Both the position numbers and the translations under genes were made by a program. A DNA stretch of 15,474 nucleotides from Wolbachia pipientis. GTDB lineage: Bacteria; Pseudomonadota; Alphaproteobacteria; Rickettsiales; Anaplasmataceae. The DNA lies in assembly GCF_023661085.1 (NCBI RefSeq), contig NZ_JAHDJT010000007.1:1-15474 (forward strand), given 5' to 3'. A model generated the notes under the pieces. It was not told the origin of the DNA and searched no databases. It worked only from the letters and a program-made list of their open reading frames with translations. Positions 7,223 through 14,944 of this stretch are shown piece after piece. Position 1 is the first letter of the stretch, and each line of letters starts with the position of its first letter.

Positions 7223-8260
7223 ATGGAAAGCATGGAAACTGACATTGTAATAATAGGTGCAGGACCTGTTGGAATATTCACTGCTTTTCAAGCGGGAATG
7301 CTCGATATGAAATGTCATATCATAGATGTTTTGGATCAAGCAGGAGGGCAATGTACCGCTCTTTACCCAGAAAAACCGATATACGATATACCTGGCTATC
7401 CTATAATTACTGCTCAAAAGCTAATTGAACAATTAATGGAGCAAGCTTTGCCATTTGAGCCTGTTTATCACTTAAGTCAAAAGGTAGAAAAAATTTCGAA
7501 TAACGACAGTCAAAACTTTACTGTAATAACGAACATAGGTACAGAAGTGAAATGCAAAGCTGTTATCATTGCCGCAGGCAATGGAATGTTTGAACCTAAT
7601 CGTCCACCCCTTAATGGTATATTAGAGTATGAAAATAAATCCGTATTTTATAGCGTAAATAAAATTTCTGATTTTCAGGATAAAGCTATAGTAATTGCAG
7701 GAGGAGGAGATTCTGCGGCTGATTGGACTATAGAGCTCTCTAAAGTTGCAAAGAAAATTTATGTGATACATCGAAGAAAGGAATTTCGTTGTGTTGCTAA
7801 AACTAGAAATGAATTGGAATTACTTGAAAGCAGTGGAAAAATAGCACTTGTAACGCCATATCAATTACACGAACTAGCCGGAAATAATGGGCAATTGAGT
7901 GCAGTGATAGCAAAAAACATTGTTTCTGGAGAAGAAAAAGAAATATCCGCTGATTTTTTACTGCCATTTTTTGGGCTGTCAATGAATTTGGGTCCAATAA
8001 ACAATTGGGACATACAGTTAGAGCACAGTCGTATAGTTGTTGACCAAGCTACACTCAGAACCAGTAGAGATAGGATATATGCAATCGGAGATATAGCTAC
8101 TTACTCAGGTAAACTAAAGTTGATACTAAATGGCTTTGCTGAGAGCGCTATGGCTTGTTACGACATACACAAAGTGATCCGTAATTCTCCAGTTAATTTT
8201 CAATACTCAACTTCAAAGATGGCGCACAAGCGATTTACTTTAGGTCAAACTACTGTATAG
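7223..8260 (+). CDS. Ferredoxin-NADP+ reductase, thioredoxin-reductase-like (type 2)
   Basis: This flavoenzyme moves electrons between NADPH and ferredoxin, which would feed iron-sulfur assembly and other reductive steps. Its 345 residues have the two-nucleotide-domain layout of thioredoxin reductases. The FAD fold is IIGAGPVG (10-17), with QCTALYPEKPIYDIPGYP (43-60) following. The NADP fold is GGGDSA (160-165) with HRRKEFR (183-189), whose arginines read the 2'-phosphate. The C-terminal FAD motif is AIGDIATY, near 286. The redox CxxC of true thioredoxin reductases is absent from the NADP domain, which is why I call it the YumC-like ferredoxin reductase type. It is followed 23 bp later by pgk in the same direction. 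M4 (METDIVI) is an alternative start. It may be mislabelled trxB in some annotations. Confidence 0.9.
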   Translation: MESMETDIVIIGAGPVGIFTAFQAGMLDMKCHIIDVLDQAGGQCTALYPEKPIYDIPGYPIITAQKLIEQLMEQALPFEPVYHLSQKVEKISNNDSQNFTVITNIGTEVKCKAVIIAAGNGMFEPNRPPLNGILEYENKSVFYSVNKISDFQDKAIVIAGGGDSAADWTIELSKVAKKIYVIHRRKEFRCVAKTRNELELLESSGKIALVTPYQLHELAGNNGQLSAVIAKNIVSGEEKEISADFLLPFFGLSMNLGPINNWDIQLEHSRIVVDQATLRTSRDRIYAIGDIATYSGKLKLILNGFAESAMACYDIHKVIRNSPVNFQYSTSKMAHKRFTLGQTTV

Positions 8261-8283
8261 TGGTTTTATAGCTCCTTAGTTTT

Positions 8284-9483
8284 ATGATGAATGTGTCTAG
8301 CATAGAGAATTGTGATTTTCACGATAAAACTGTCTTACTCAGAGTTGACTTTAATGTTCCTATAAAAAATGGAAAAGTTCATGATGCCACTCGTATTTTG
8401 AGAGCATTGCCTACTATTCAGCATCTAGTGAATGCGAGCGCAAAGGTTATTATTACATCACATTTTGGACGCCCAAAAGCCAAAAACGATAGTTTGTCAC
8501 TAAAAAATATAGTTGAAACTTTATCGCAACTATTAAATAAAGAGGTAAAGTTTGTCAATGATTGCATTGGCGAAAAAGTGCAAAAAGCAGTAAATGAGAT
8601 GAACGGAGGAGATGTAATATTACTGGAAAATTTGAGGTTTTATAAAGGAGAGGAGCAGAATGACTCGAATTTTGCTAAACAACTAGCATCACTAGCAGAT
8701 ATATATGTAAACGATGCATTTTCTTGCTCTCACAGAGCCCACGCTTCTATTTCACGCATTACAGAATTTTTGCCTTCCTATGCAGGATTTTGCTTACAAG
8801 ATGAGCTAAAATATCTTGAAAAGGCCATATCATTTGATGCTAAACCTATTACTGCGATAGTTGGGGGAGCTAAAATATCAACTAAAATAAAAATGCTTAT
8901 AAAACTAGCAGAAAAGGTCAATTATCTGGTTCTTGGCGGTGCAATTGCTAACAATTTTTTGTTGTTCAATAGAGTGAATATCGGCAAATCTTTCTTTCAA
9001 AGTGGCGTTGATGATTTTCTTCATGGTGTTATTGAAACAGCAAATAAAAACAATTGTAAAATAGTTGTGCCTGAAGATGTTTTGGTTGCAGTAAACTCTG
9101 ATTACAGCACTGGCGTTTTAAGAAACACTGAATCTATTTTGAATGATGATGTAATTTTGGATATCGGACCTAAAACCTTGAGCACGATAAGCAGTATGGT
9201 AGCAAGTAGCAAAACTCTGCTGTGGAATGGACCTATTGGTGTCTTTGAACATTCAACTTTTGCAAATGGCACAATAGAGGTGATGAAAATCGTAAGTAGC
9301 TTAACACACGAAGGAAAATTAACTAGTGTGATAGGGGGAGGAGATAGCTTATCTGCAATAAATGCTGCAGATCTTACTGATAAAGATTTTACGTATGTTG
9401 CAACTGGTGGAGGGGCGTTTTTAAGCTGGCTAAGTGGCGACGGAATGCCAGGAGTTGCTGCACTGCAATTAACGTCAGATTAA
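8284..9483 (+). CDS. pgk: Phosphoglycerate kinase
   Basis: This cytosolic enzyme interconverts 1,3-bisphosphoglycerate + ADP and 3-phosphoglycerate + ATP. In Wolbachia-like bacteria, which lack a full glycolytic uptake route, it likely serves gluconeogenic flow from pyruvate. The 399-residue length is standard. Family motifs run in order: LLRVDFNVPI (18-27), TSHFGRPK (58-65), LLENLRFYKGEE (about 116-127), YVNDAFSCSHRAHAS, VGGAKISTK, GGAIANNFL, LWNGPIGVFE, and the phosphate loop GGGDS near the C-terminus. Two ATG codons in a row (8284 and 8287) can both start it; the second gives 398 residues. It is 23 bp downstream of the ferredoxin reductase gene and probably shares its promoter. Confidence 0.96.
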   Translation: MMNVSSIENCDFHDKTVLLRVDFNVPIKNGKVHDATRILRALPTIQHLVNASAKVIITSHFGRPKAKNDSLSLKNIVETLSQLLNKEVKFVNDCIGEKVQKAVNEMNGGDVILLENLRFYKGEEQNDSNFAKQLASLADIYVNDAFSCSHRAHASISRITEFLPSYAGFCLQDELKYLEKAISFDAKPITAIVGGAKISTKIKMLIKLAEKVNYLVLGGAIANNFLLFNRVNIGKSFFQSGVDDFLHGVIETANKNNCKIVVPEDVLVAVNSDYSTGVLRNTESILNDDVILDIGPKTLSTISSMVASSKTLLWNGPIGVFEHSTFANGTIEVMKIVSSLTHEGKLTSVIGGGDSLSAINAADLTDKDFTYVATGGGAFLSWLSGDGMPGVAALQLTSD

Positions 9484-9540
9484 AGCTTTTTTAAATTGTT
9501 GCTTGTACTCTAGCTTTTTTTGTGAAGCTGTATCGTGATT

Positions 9541-10392
9541 ATGTCAAAGAAAAGTAAGCTAATTTTATGCTTAATAATACCGGTAATAGGATTTGTTTTT
9601 TATATTAAAGATCATTACTTCAATGATCCAAGCTCACGAATTGATTTTGAGCCATTCTTCAAAACAAATTCTGCGGGGCCAGATTACATTCCACCACTTC
9701 CGGAGTTGACTGACTTTGATAGGGGAGTGTTAAGAGTTTGTGGAGATTGGGGATCACACCCCGACAAAGAAGATTTCAGAGTTTTGCTTGATTGTCCACA
9801 GCATCAAGAAGTAGTAGAAGGAATATATAATAGGCTCGATCATCAAGTGATTACACCAAGTGCAGACTTGGAGTTATTCAAGGATGAACTAACTAAGATT
9901 TGGTTTACAAATAGCGGAATTGAAAAAGAAACTATAGGGTTTGGACATATTTTTTGTGGTGAGCCAGATAGATTGGGGTTTGGTGGTATGCGTTTTGTAG
10001 GTAGGTACGTTGAGGCTCAAGAAGATAAATGGGCAGGTGCGATTTGGAATGATAAGTCTTTGTGCAATAAATTAGAAGTTGATCCACCAGTTTATACATT
10101 TGGAATGAAATATTTAGGAAAAGGTGGAGAAGTAAAAGTTAAGTGCCCAAATGGGTATGCATATAACCTTCATGCTGATGATATTTTAGTTTCAGCAACT
10201 AAAGCATTTAAGGCATTGGGAAAGGATGGAATGTGCCTATATAAAATGGAAGATGACAATTATCAATCGGTGTTTGTGAGAAAGAATGATGCCATACTTA
10301 CGTTCTATCCTGATTTAACGCCAAAATGTAACGATAAAAGTACTAATTGTAGCTGCATTGATGGACGTAAGGCAAAAGCTACTAAACAGTAA
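9541..10392 (+). CDS. Secreted or membrane-anchored EndoU-like protein, possibly degenerate
   Basis: The protein has 283 residues from the ATG at 9541; a GTG at 9535 would add two. Residues 2-6 are basic and 7-22 strongly hydrophobic (signal peptide or anchor). The rest is soluble with nine or more cysteines (for example RVCGDWG, LLDCPQ, VKCPNG and CNDKSTNCSC), which suggests disulfides outside the cytosol. The centre, IGFGHIFCGEPDRLG then GGMRFVGRY (about 132-156), resembles the EndoU ribonuclease core, in which GFEHVFVGE is followed by GFHNW. The first catalytic His matches (H136), but the second is replaced by Met-Arg-Phe. A late segment DAILTFYPDL also resembles the family end. So it may be an EndoU-fold nuclease with altered catalysis, or a non-enzymatic relative. 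The stop overlaps the convergent YqaA-like gene by 11 bp. Coding is certain; family is moderate. Confidence 0.7.
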   Translation: MSKKSKLILCLIIPVIGFVFYIKDHYFNDPSSRIDFEPFFKTNSAGPDYIPPLPELTDFDRGVLRVCGDWGSHPDKEDFRVLLDCPQHQEVVEGIYNRLDHQVITPSADLELFKDELTKIWFTNSGIEKETIGFGHIFCGEPDRLGFGGMRFVGRYVEAQEDKWAGAIWNDKSLCNKLEVDPPVYTFGMKYLGKGGEVKVKCPNGYAYNLHADDILVSATKAFKALGKDGMCLYKMEDDNYQSVFVRKNDAILTFYPDLTPKCNDKSTNCSCIDGRKAKATKQ

Positions 10393-10795
10393 TGGTGAGG
10401 TACAACAAGTAGAAAAAGTTGGATAGGATAGTTAACAAGGTAAAAACACTGAGGTTTAACTTAAAATAACCTGATAAAACTTGAATCGTGTTTCCAAGTG
10501 CTGGTACCCACGAAAGTAGTACAACTGCACAGATCAGTAGATTTCTTATGATTTTTGGTGTTTTGTGCTCATTCTCTAGTTTGTGGTATGATTTCCTGAT
10601 AAAAATTGTTATTCTACCTAAATACCAATTAACCACTCCACCAAGGCTTGATCCCAATACTCCAAGAAGTAACATAAGTAATGGATTGTAATACGACCTG
10701 AAATACAACATAGTATGAAACACAAAACCTTGATATATAGGTAAGATCAGCGATGATATTAGGTTATCTGTGAACAACAGAAGATAATTTTCCAT
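10382..10795 (-). CDS. YqaA/DedA-like small inner-membrane protein
   Basis: This 137-residue protein has four or so hydrophobic segments (about 8-30, 38-58, 84-102 and 115-136). The GVLGSSLGGVVNWYLGR stretch (45-61) and the SWVPALGNTIQVLSGYF segment (95-111) match the VTT/DedA-type core as seen in the short YqaA proteins. The family is linked to membrane-lipid homeostasis in E. coli, but the activity of YqaA itself is unclear. It is the last gene of a minus-strand run and starts 6 bases past the cysS stop, so it is very likely co-translated or coupled. Its stop codon lies inside the 3' end of the convergent EndoU-like gene (11-bp overlap), so there is no room for a dedicated terminator. Confidence 0.8.
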   Translation of the reverse strand: MENYLLLFTDNLISSLILPIYQGFVFHTMLYFRSYYNPLLMLLLGVLGSSLGGVVNWYLGRITIFIRKSYHKLENEHKTPKIIRNLLICAVVLLSWVPALGNTIQVLSGYFKLNLSVFTLLTILSNFFYLLYLTITV

Positions 10796-10801
10796 ATAAG
10801 T

Positions 10802-12103
10802 TTACCAGGTCGTTGTACCATCTTCGTTATCAGAAATTGAGATTCCCATTTGTTTTAGTTGCTCTCTTATTTTGTCTGCAGTATCGTAATCTTTGTTTTG
10901 TTTTGCTGTCCTTCTTAAATCTATTAGTCTTTCTATTTCTTGATGACTCACGCCAGCAGTAAACCACTCTTGATAACTTGACCTGAGAAGACCAATAAAT
11001 CTTGCGCTCTTAACGAAACTCTCAGTTAATTTGAGCTTCTCGTATTTACTATTCGTTTTGTTGATTTTTGCGGCCATTTCATGCAATATGACTAAGGCCT
11101 CAGGAATATTTAAGTCGTTTTTCAAAGCATCTATGAAATCTTTAAAGACTTCCACATCACTTTTCTCAATATTCACTACATCGACATCACGTAATAACCG
11201 GTAGAATTTGTTTAGAGTTTCTTGTGACTCAGAAATAACATTTTTTGTCCAATCAAGTGGTTTTCTATAGTGAGTTTTGAGCAGTGCGTGACGTATTACT
11301 TCGCCCTTTATTCCGCTATGAAGTAGATCTCTTACCTTGACTATATTAAATAAAGACTTGCTCATCTTTTCTTCGTTTACCGTAAGAAAACCATTATGTA
11401 CCCAATATTTTGCAAATACTGATCCGGTAAATGCAGATTTACTCTGCGCAATTTCATTTTCATGATGAGGAAATTGTAAATCTATACCGCCGCCGTGAAT
11501 GTCAAAATCTTGACCAAGGTAAGCATACGACATTGCTGAACATTCTATATGCCATCCTGGCCTTCCTTCTCCCCATGGGCTACTCCAATAGCTCGAAAGC
11601 TTGTAGTCAACATCATTTGCAGGCTTCCACAGTACAAAATCTCCTGGGTGTTTTTTATTTTCACCAACTTCAACTCTGTTGCCATGATCCAATTCATCAA
11701 TTTTTTTCCCTGATAAAGCACCGTACTCAGAGTAAGATTCTACGCTAAAATATACATGCTTATTGGATTCATAGGCATGACCAGATTGCAGCAAATGTTC
11801 AATTAATTTGATAATACAATCTATATTTTCCGTTGCTTTTGGTTCGTATGTTGGCTCTGCACAATTTAGGCTTTTCATGTCTTCATGAAAAGCCTTAGTG
11901 TAGTATGTGCTGATGCTTTCTATACTGCTATTTTTCTCATTTGCTGCGTTGATTATCTTATCATCAATATCAGTTATGTTGCGCGCGTAAGTAACTTTGC
12001 CATAGCAAAATTTAAGCAGTTGAAATAATACGTCGTAAACGACAACAGAACGTGCATTACCTATGTGTGCCGTGTCATATACCGTTGGTCCACAAACATA
12101 CAT
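10802..12103 (-). CDS. cysS: Cysteinyl-tRNA synthetase, main open frame (N-terminus in another frame)
   Basis: CysRS charges tRNA-Cys and is normally essential. The open frame gives 433 residues beginning [18 protein letters not shown]. It holds the zinc-binding Cys of VCGPT, the HIGN class I motif, [24 protein letters not shown], the KMSKS loop and the usual C-terminal end [14 protein letters not shown]. Family members start 20-25 residues earlier with a YNTLT segment. Here that segment exists upstream (12174-12140) but in another frame, and the switch falls at a run of nine A. The run plus one A would give [24 protein letters not shown] joined to this frame, 457 residues in all. The ATG at 12103 is the only in-frame start after the preceding stop and would lose the first beta strand. 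It follows two exoD genes and precedes the YqaA-like gene. The family call is certain; whether it is intact is not. Confidence 0.93.
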   Translation of the reverse strand: MYVCGPTVYDTAHIGNARSVVVYDVLFQLLKFCYGKVTYARNITDIDDKIINAANEKNSSIESISTYYTKAFHEDMKSLNCAEPTYEPKATENIDCIIKLIEHLLQSGHAYESNKHVYFSVESYSEYGALSGKKIDELDHGNRVEVGENKKHPGDFVLWKPANDVDYKLSSYWSSPWGEGRPGWHIECSAMSYAYLGQDFDIHGGGIDLQFPHHENEIAQSKSAFTGSVFAKYWVHNGFLTVNEEKMSKSLFNIVKVRDLLHSGIKGEVIRHALLKTHYRKPLDWTKNVISESQETLNKFYRLLRDVDVVNIEKSDVEVFKDFIDALKNDLNIPEALVILHEMAAKINKTNSKYEKLKLTESFVKSARFIGLLRSSYQEWFTAGVSHQEIERLIDLRRTAKQNKDYDTADKIREQLKQMGISISDNEDGTTTW

Positions 12104-12174
12104 TCTTACGTGATTCTTATCGATCGGTATAAAAGGCTCTTTTTTTTTGTTAAGGTGTTATAGAACCTAACCAT
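12104..12174 (-). other. Out-of-frame N-terminus of cysS with A9 slippery run
   Basis: The ATG at 12174-12172 opens [12 protein letters not shown], the normal CysRS N-terminus. After the nine-A run (plus-strand T at 12140-12148) this frame reads S-L-L-Y-R and stops at 12106, giving 22 codons. The other frame supplies [12 protein letters not shown] and then the main open frame. The ATG overlaps the end of exoD copy A (stop 12167-12169) by 8 bases, which indicates translational coupling and supports it as the original start. Confidence 0.85.
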
Positions 12175-12823
12175 ATACAAAACTTTTTAGAAGAGAAAAT
12201 GCTCCAAGTATGAGCTGCGGTCCTTTAACTACTACAACAAGGGTAAGTAGCAACCCGCACAAAGATACTAAGACTCCCAGTATAGAGAGAAGCCCATCTT
12301 TACTCATAATACCAAGTGAAATGAGAGTTGTGCCAATTGCAGGGATGAAGTTAGTTAGGGGCAGCGGAATGGCTATCGATAATGCACAAAGCAACATTAT
12401 GAAGGCTAAAATCTTTTCACCTGGCCCACAGAAAATGAAAGACATTCTCGGTTTCATGAATTTTTCTATTTTTCTTAAAGCAGGAGAAGTTTTTTCTACC
12501 ACAAGAGCTAGTGTTGAACGTTGAAAAGACTTTCTTTCCAACCAGTGAGGCATCCAAGGAGAATCAAATCCCAACAGAAGCTGCAGTGAGAATAGGATTA
12601 GAGGTATAGAAAGTATAGTTGTATAGCCAGGTGGAACCGGTATAGGTACTGATAGTGGCAAAGAGAAGATAATCATTAAAATACCAAAACCGCGCTCATG
12701 CAAAGCTGTTTTTATGTCAAACAGTGTTACTTTATCACTATTAGCGTTGTTGGTGTCTGCAACCTCTTTTAGAATATCAGAAGCTAATTTTCTATTTTCG
12801 GCTAATTTCTCACTTTTTGGCAC
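12167..12823 (-). CDS. ExoD-family membrane protein, copy A
   Basis: ExoD-family proteins are small multi-pass inner-membrane proteins, named from Rhizobium exopolysaccharide work; their molecular role is unknown. This copy has 218 residues. The N-terminus is hydrophilic (1-38). ALHERGFGILMIIFSLPLS (about 41-59) and VPIPVPPGYTTILSIPLILF carry the typical E-R-G and Pro-rich pattern. After QLLLGFDSPWMPHWLERK the C-terminal half holds three or four membrane helices. It starts with GTG, and the ribosome site AAAGG sits 6 bases upstream. Its stop overlaps the original cysS ATG (12174) by 8 bases. Residues about 25-114 are encoded by DNA identical to copy B, while the rest differs by about a fifth. 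Confidence 0.85.
   Translation of the reverse strand: MPKSEKLAENRKLASDILKEVADTNNANSDKVTLFDIKTALHERGFGILMIIFSLPLSVPIPVPPGYTTILSIPLILFSLQLLLGFDSPWMPHWLERKSFQRSTLALVVEKTSPALRKIEKFMKPRMSFIFCGPGEKILAFIMLLCALSIAIPLPLTNFIPAIGTTLISLGIMSKDGLLSILGVLVSLCGLLLTLVVVVKGPQLILGAFSLLKSFVYG
12480..12751. repeat. Identical 272-bp tract shared by the exoD copies (copy A side)
   Basis: By direct base comparison this stretch matches 13240-13511 with no differences, at a constant offset of 760 bases. Flanking homology drops to about 78% on the low side (66 differences counted over 12181-12480) and about 83% on the high side (12752-12840). The whole duplication spans roughly 12181-12880 without indels. Confidence 0.9.
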
Positions 12824-12917
12824 AATTATCCTTTAACAAAATGATTCCTTCTAAGTAGCATAATTATTGCTGTATTTCAACATTCATTATTTGTTTATAC
12901 CCGAGATTCATCTTGTG

Positions 12918-13589
12918 TTAAGATGTTGTAAACACGTGCAAATTTTTTAGGAAAGAGAATGCTCCTGTTATAAGCTGCGGCCCTTTGATTATTACAACAA
13001 AAGCAAGCAATAATGCGCATAATGAGATTAAGACCCCCAATATGGAAAGAAGTCCGTCTTTACCCATGATACCAAGCGAAATAAAGGTTGCGCCGATTGC
13101 AGGAAGGAAGTGAGTAAAAGGTAGCGGGAGAGCTATTATCACTGCACAAAGCAACATCATAAAAGCCAAAATTTTTTCACCAGGTCCACAGAAAATGAAA
13201 AGCATTCTTGGTTTCATGAACTTTTCTATTTTTTTTAATGCAGGAGAAGTTTTTTCTACCACAAGAGCTAGTGTTGAACGTTGAAAAGACTTTCTTTCCA
13301 ACCAGTGAGGCATCCAAGGAGAATCAAATCCCAACAGAAGCTGCAGTGAGAATAGGATTAGAGGTATAGAAAGTATAGTTGTATAGCCAGGTGGAACCGG
13401 TATAGGTACTGATAGTGGCAAAGAGAAGATAATCATTAAAATACCAAAACCGCGCTCATGCAAAGCTGTTTTTATGTCAAACAGTGTTACTTTATCACTA
13501 TTAGCGTTGTTAGTATCTGCAACCTCTTTTAAAATATCGGAGGCCAATTTTTTATTTTCAGCCAAATTCTCGCTTTTTTGTACAGTCAT
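12918..13589 (-). CDS. ExoD-family membrane protein, copy B
   Basis: This 223-residue tandem paralogue of copy A shares the same layout: a hydrophilic N-terminus, the ALHERGFGILM motif, a Pro-rich PIPVPPGYTT turn, SPWMPHWLERK, and a hydrophobic C-terminal half ending in HVFTTS. The C-terminal half differs more from copy A (for example LLCAVIIALPLPFTHFLPAIGA), and the last seven or so residues are unrelated. The ATG at 13589 directly abuts an AAAGG, which gives no spacing; another AAGG lies about 17 bases upstream. The codon matching copy A's GTG start is GTA here, so the two copies use different starts. It is the first gene of the minus-strand run that leads to copy A and cysS. Confidence 0.85.
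   Translation of the reverse strand: MTVQKSENLAENKKLASDILKEVADTNNANSDKVTLFDIKTALHERGFGILMIIFSLPLSVPIPVPPGYTTILSIPLILFSLQLLLGFDSPWMPHWLERKSFQRSTLALVVEKTSPALKKIEKFMKPRMLFIFCGPGEKILAFMMLLCAVIIALPLPFTHFLPAIGATFISLGIMGKDGLLSILGVLISLCALLLAFVVIIKGPQLITGAFSFLKNLHVFTTS
13240..13511. repeat. Identical 272-bp tract shared by the exoD copies (copy B side)
   Basis: This is the partner of 12480-12751, without a single mismatch. It encodes the N-terminal and middle part of the protein (about residues 27-117). Confidence 0.9.
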
Positions 13590-13674
13590 CCTTTAACAAA
13601 ATAATTCCTTCTAACTAACATAATTACCGCAGTATTTCAATCTATTCTTTAGCTAGTTCAAGTTTTTAAACAAA

Positions 13675-13698
13675 TGACACGCACTAAAGTACGTGTCA
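13675..13698 (-). terminator. Hairpin terminator of tatA
   Basis: In minus-strand RNA a 10-bp stem (UGACACGUAC / GUGCGUGUCA, one G-U pair) closes on a four-base UUUA loop. On the plus strand the same position is a C-A mismatch, so the structure favours the minus strand. It lies 16 bases past the tatA stop and is followed by a modest T-rich run (TTTGTTT). Confidence 0.6.
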
Positions 13699-13713
13699 CA
13701 AAGTATAAAGACG

Positions 13714-13881
13714 CTAACGATCTGGCTCGTTAGATGATAGTTTCTCTGAGTCCTTAAGTTCTTGTTTAAGGTTTTTAATGCCTTTCCCCAGGTCACCCAT
13801 AACTTGTGGTAACCTACCTGCGCCAAACAGAACTAAGATTATTATTAAGACTAGAAACAATTGCCATGGTCCTAAGCTCAT
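13714..13881 (-). CDS. tatA: Sec-independent protein translocase subunit TatA
   Basis: This 55-residue protein is the pore-forming component of the twin-arginine translocase in the inner membrane, which exports folded proteins. It begins [18 protein letters not shown] with a single N-terminal membrane helix (about 5-19), then the hallmark [21 protein letters not shown] (19-39), an amphipathic helix, and a short charged tail ending in SSNEPDR. The FG hinge after the membrane helix is typical. It is at the short end for TatA but complete. A strong ribosome site (GGAGG) lies 6 bases before the ATG. It has its own promoter and terminator and is not linked here to tatB or tatC. TatB is less likely given the short tail. 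The call is secure from the motif order. Confidence 0.94.
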   Translation of the reverse strand: MSLGPWQLFLVLIIILVLFGAGRLPQVMGDLGKGIKNLKQELKDSEKLSSNEPDR

Positions 13882-13947
13882 TTGTACCTCCATTTAAAAT
13901 GTTAAATTTTAGAAATTGAAACCTGACTGAAGTCAAGTAACACATAA

Positions 13948-13977
13948 ATTATATCACCTTATTTAGTTATAGATCAA
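13948..13977 (-). promoter_or_regulatory. Likely sigma70 promoter of tatA
   Basis: On the minus strand TTGATC (13977-13972) and TATAAT (13953-13948) are 18 bases apart. The leader to the ATG is about 60 bases and contains the small palindrome TGACTGAAGTCA (13924-13935) of unknown role. Confidence 0.5.
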
Positions 13978-14022
13978 AATTTTTTAGTGTTTGGTCCTAT
14001 TTTATAATAACTGCAGACTAGA

Positions 14023-14799
14023 TTATTTTCTTGCAGCAAGTATACCATCAAACGGAAGCTCATCACCTAACTGCAAAGTAGAGGAGAACTCACTAAAGAA
14101 CTTTGCTAGCGTATGATCTTTAGGACTATGATATATATCACTGGAAACTCCTGATTGGATAATTTTACCGCTTTTCATTACGTAGATAAAATCTGCGACT
14201 TTTAATGCTTCTTGCGGATCGTGAGTTACCATTAACACGGGGGTATTTTTACTTCTAAAAAGGGACAATATATGATGTCTTATTCGGCACTTTGACAGTA
14301 TATCTAAGTTAGAAAATGGTTCATCGAGCAACACAATATCAGGATTTTGTGCCATTACTCTTGCTATTGCAACTAATTGTTGTTGTCCTCCCGATAGGGC
14401 ATTAGGATACATATTTTCATATTTTTCTATGTTTAATAGCTTCAAAATTTCCAATGCAGTGAGATACTTTGCCTTTTTGGAGGAGCTACGAATAGCAAAA
14501 GTTATATTCTCTACTACTGTTTTGTGAGGAAATAGAGCAGAATGTTGAAAAATCAATCCGACATTCCTATGCTCTATTGCAATTGATGTGTGGTTACTTG
14601 CAACTAGCCTATCATTTATAAAAATGGTGCCAGATTTTGGATTTTCTATCCCTGCAATTAATTTTAAAATCGTCGACTTGCCGCAACCCGAATGTCCCAG
14701 TAGACATACGACATTTCCTCTCTTCACCTCAATATTTATGTTGCTTAAAGCGAAATCGTCTTGACTGTTATAGGAATAACTAATGTTGTTAACTAGCAT
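14023..14799 (-). CDS. ABC transporter ATP-binding protein, iron(III)-type (FbpC/AfuC-like)
   Basis: This cytosolic ATPase subunit of an importer couples ATP hydrolysis to uptake; iron is the likely substrate by similarity to FbpC. From the ATG at 14799 it has 258 residues. Walker A is GHSGCGKST (35-43), the Q-loop glutamine is in FQHSALFPHK (85), the signature is LSGGQQQ (135-141), Walker B is IVLLDEP (155-161), and the switch His is in VTHDPQEAL (193). The short C-terminal tail lacks the regulatory domain of longer FbpC/MalK proteins. A TTG at 14841 could extend it by 14 hydrophobic residues, but a TATAAT promoter element (minus strand 14836-14831) lies inside that extension. No permease or binding protein is nearby; in reduced genomes such parts are often scattered. 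The family is secure, the substrate inferred. Confidence 0.88.
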   Translation of the reverse strand: MLVNNISYSYNSQDDFALSNINIEVKRGNVVCLLGHSGCGKSTILKLIAGIENPKSGTIFINDRLVASNHTSIAIEHRNVGLIFQHSALFPHKTVVENITFAIRSSSKKAKYLTALEILKLLNIEKYENMYPNALSGGQQQLVAIARVMAQNPDIVLLDEPFSNLDILSKCRIRHHILSLFRSKNTPVLMVTHDPQEALKVADFIYVMKSGKIIQSGVSSDIYHSPKDHTLAKFFSEFSSTLQLGDELPFDGILAARK

Positions 14800-14944
14800 C
14801 AATTTAAACCGTATTATTAAATATAATAGCATTATACTCAAGAAATATACAGAAATGTTTTTTGTTATTGTAAATTGGTGATGCAGGAAATCTAGAAAAG
14901 TATGAGATTTTTTGCTATGATTTTGTGCAGATAATGGAAAACAC

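Noticed and set aside
7196..7417. 73-codon minus-strand frame over the start of the ferredoxin reductase
   Set aside because: It lies mostly inside a well-supported gene on the other strand, with no recognisable features.
11431..11748. 105-codon plus-strand frame within cysS
   Set aside because: This is a shadow frame opposite conserved CysRS motifs such as [10 protein letters not shown] and [11 protein letters not shown].
12167..13640. Tandem exoD duplication as an assembly artefact
   Set aside because: The flanks differ by about 20% and both frames stay open, so the two copies are real. Only the identical inner tract could hide a collapse.
14800..14841. TTG-started N-terminal extension of the FbpC-like ATPase
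   Set aside because: It adds 14 hydrophobic residues not seen in the family, and a TATAAT promoter element lies inside it; the ATG at 14799 fits the family start.
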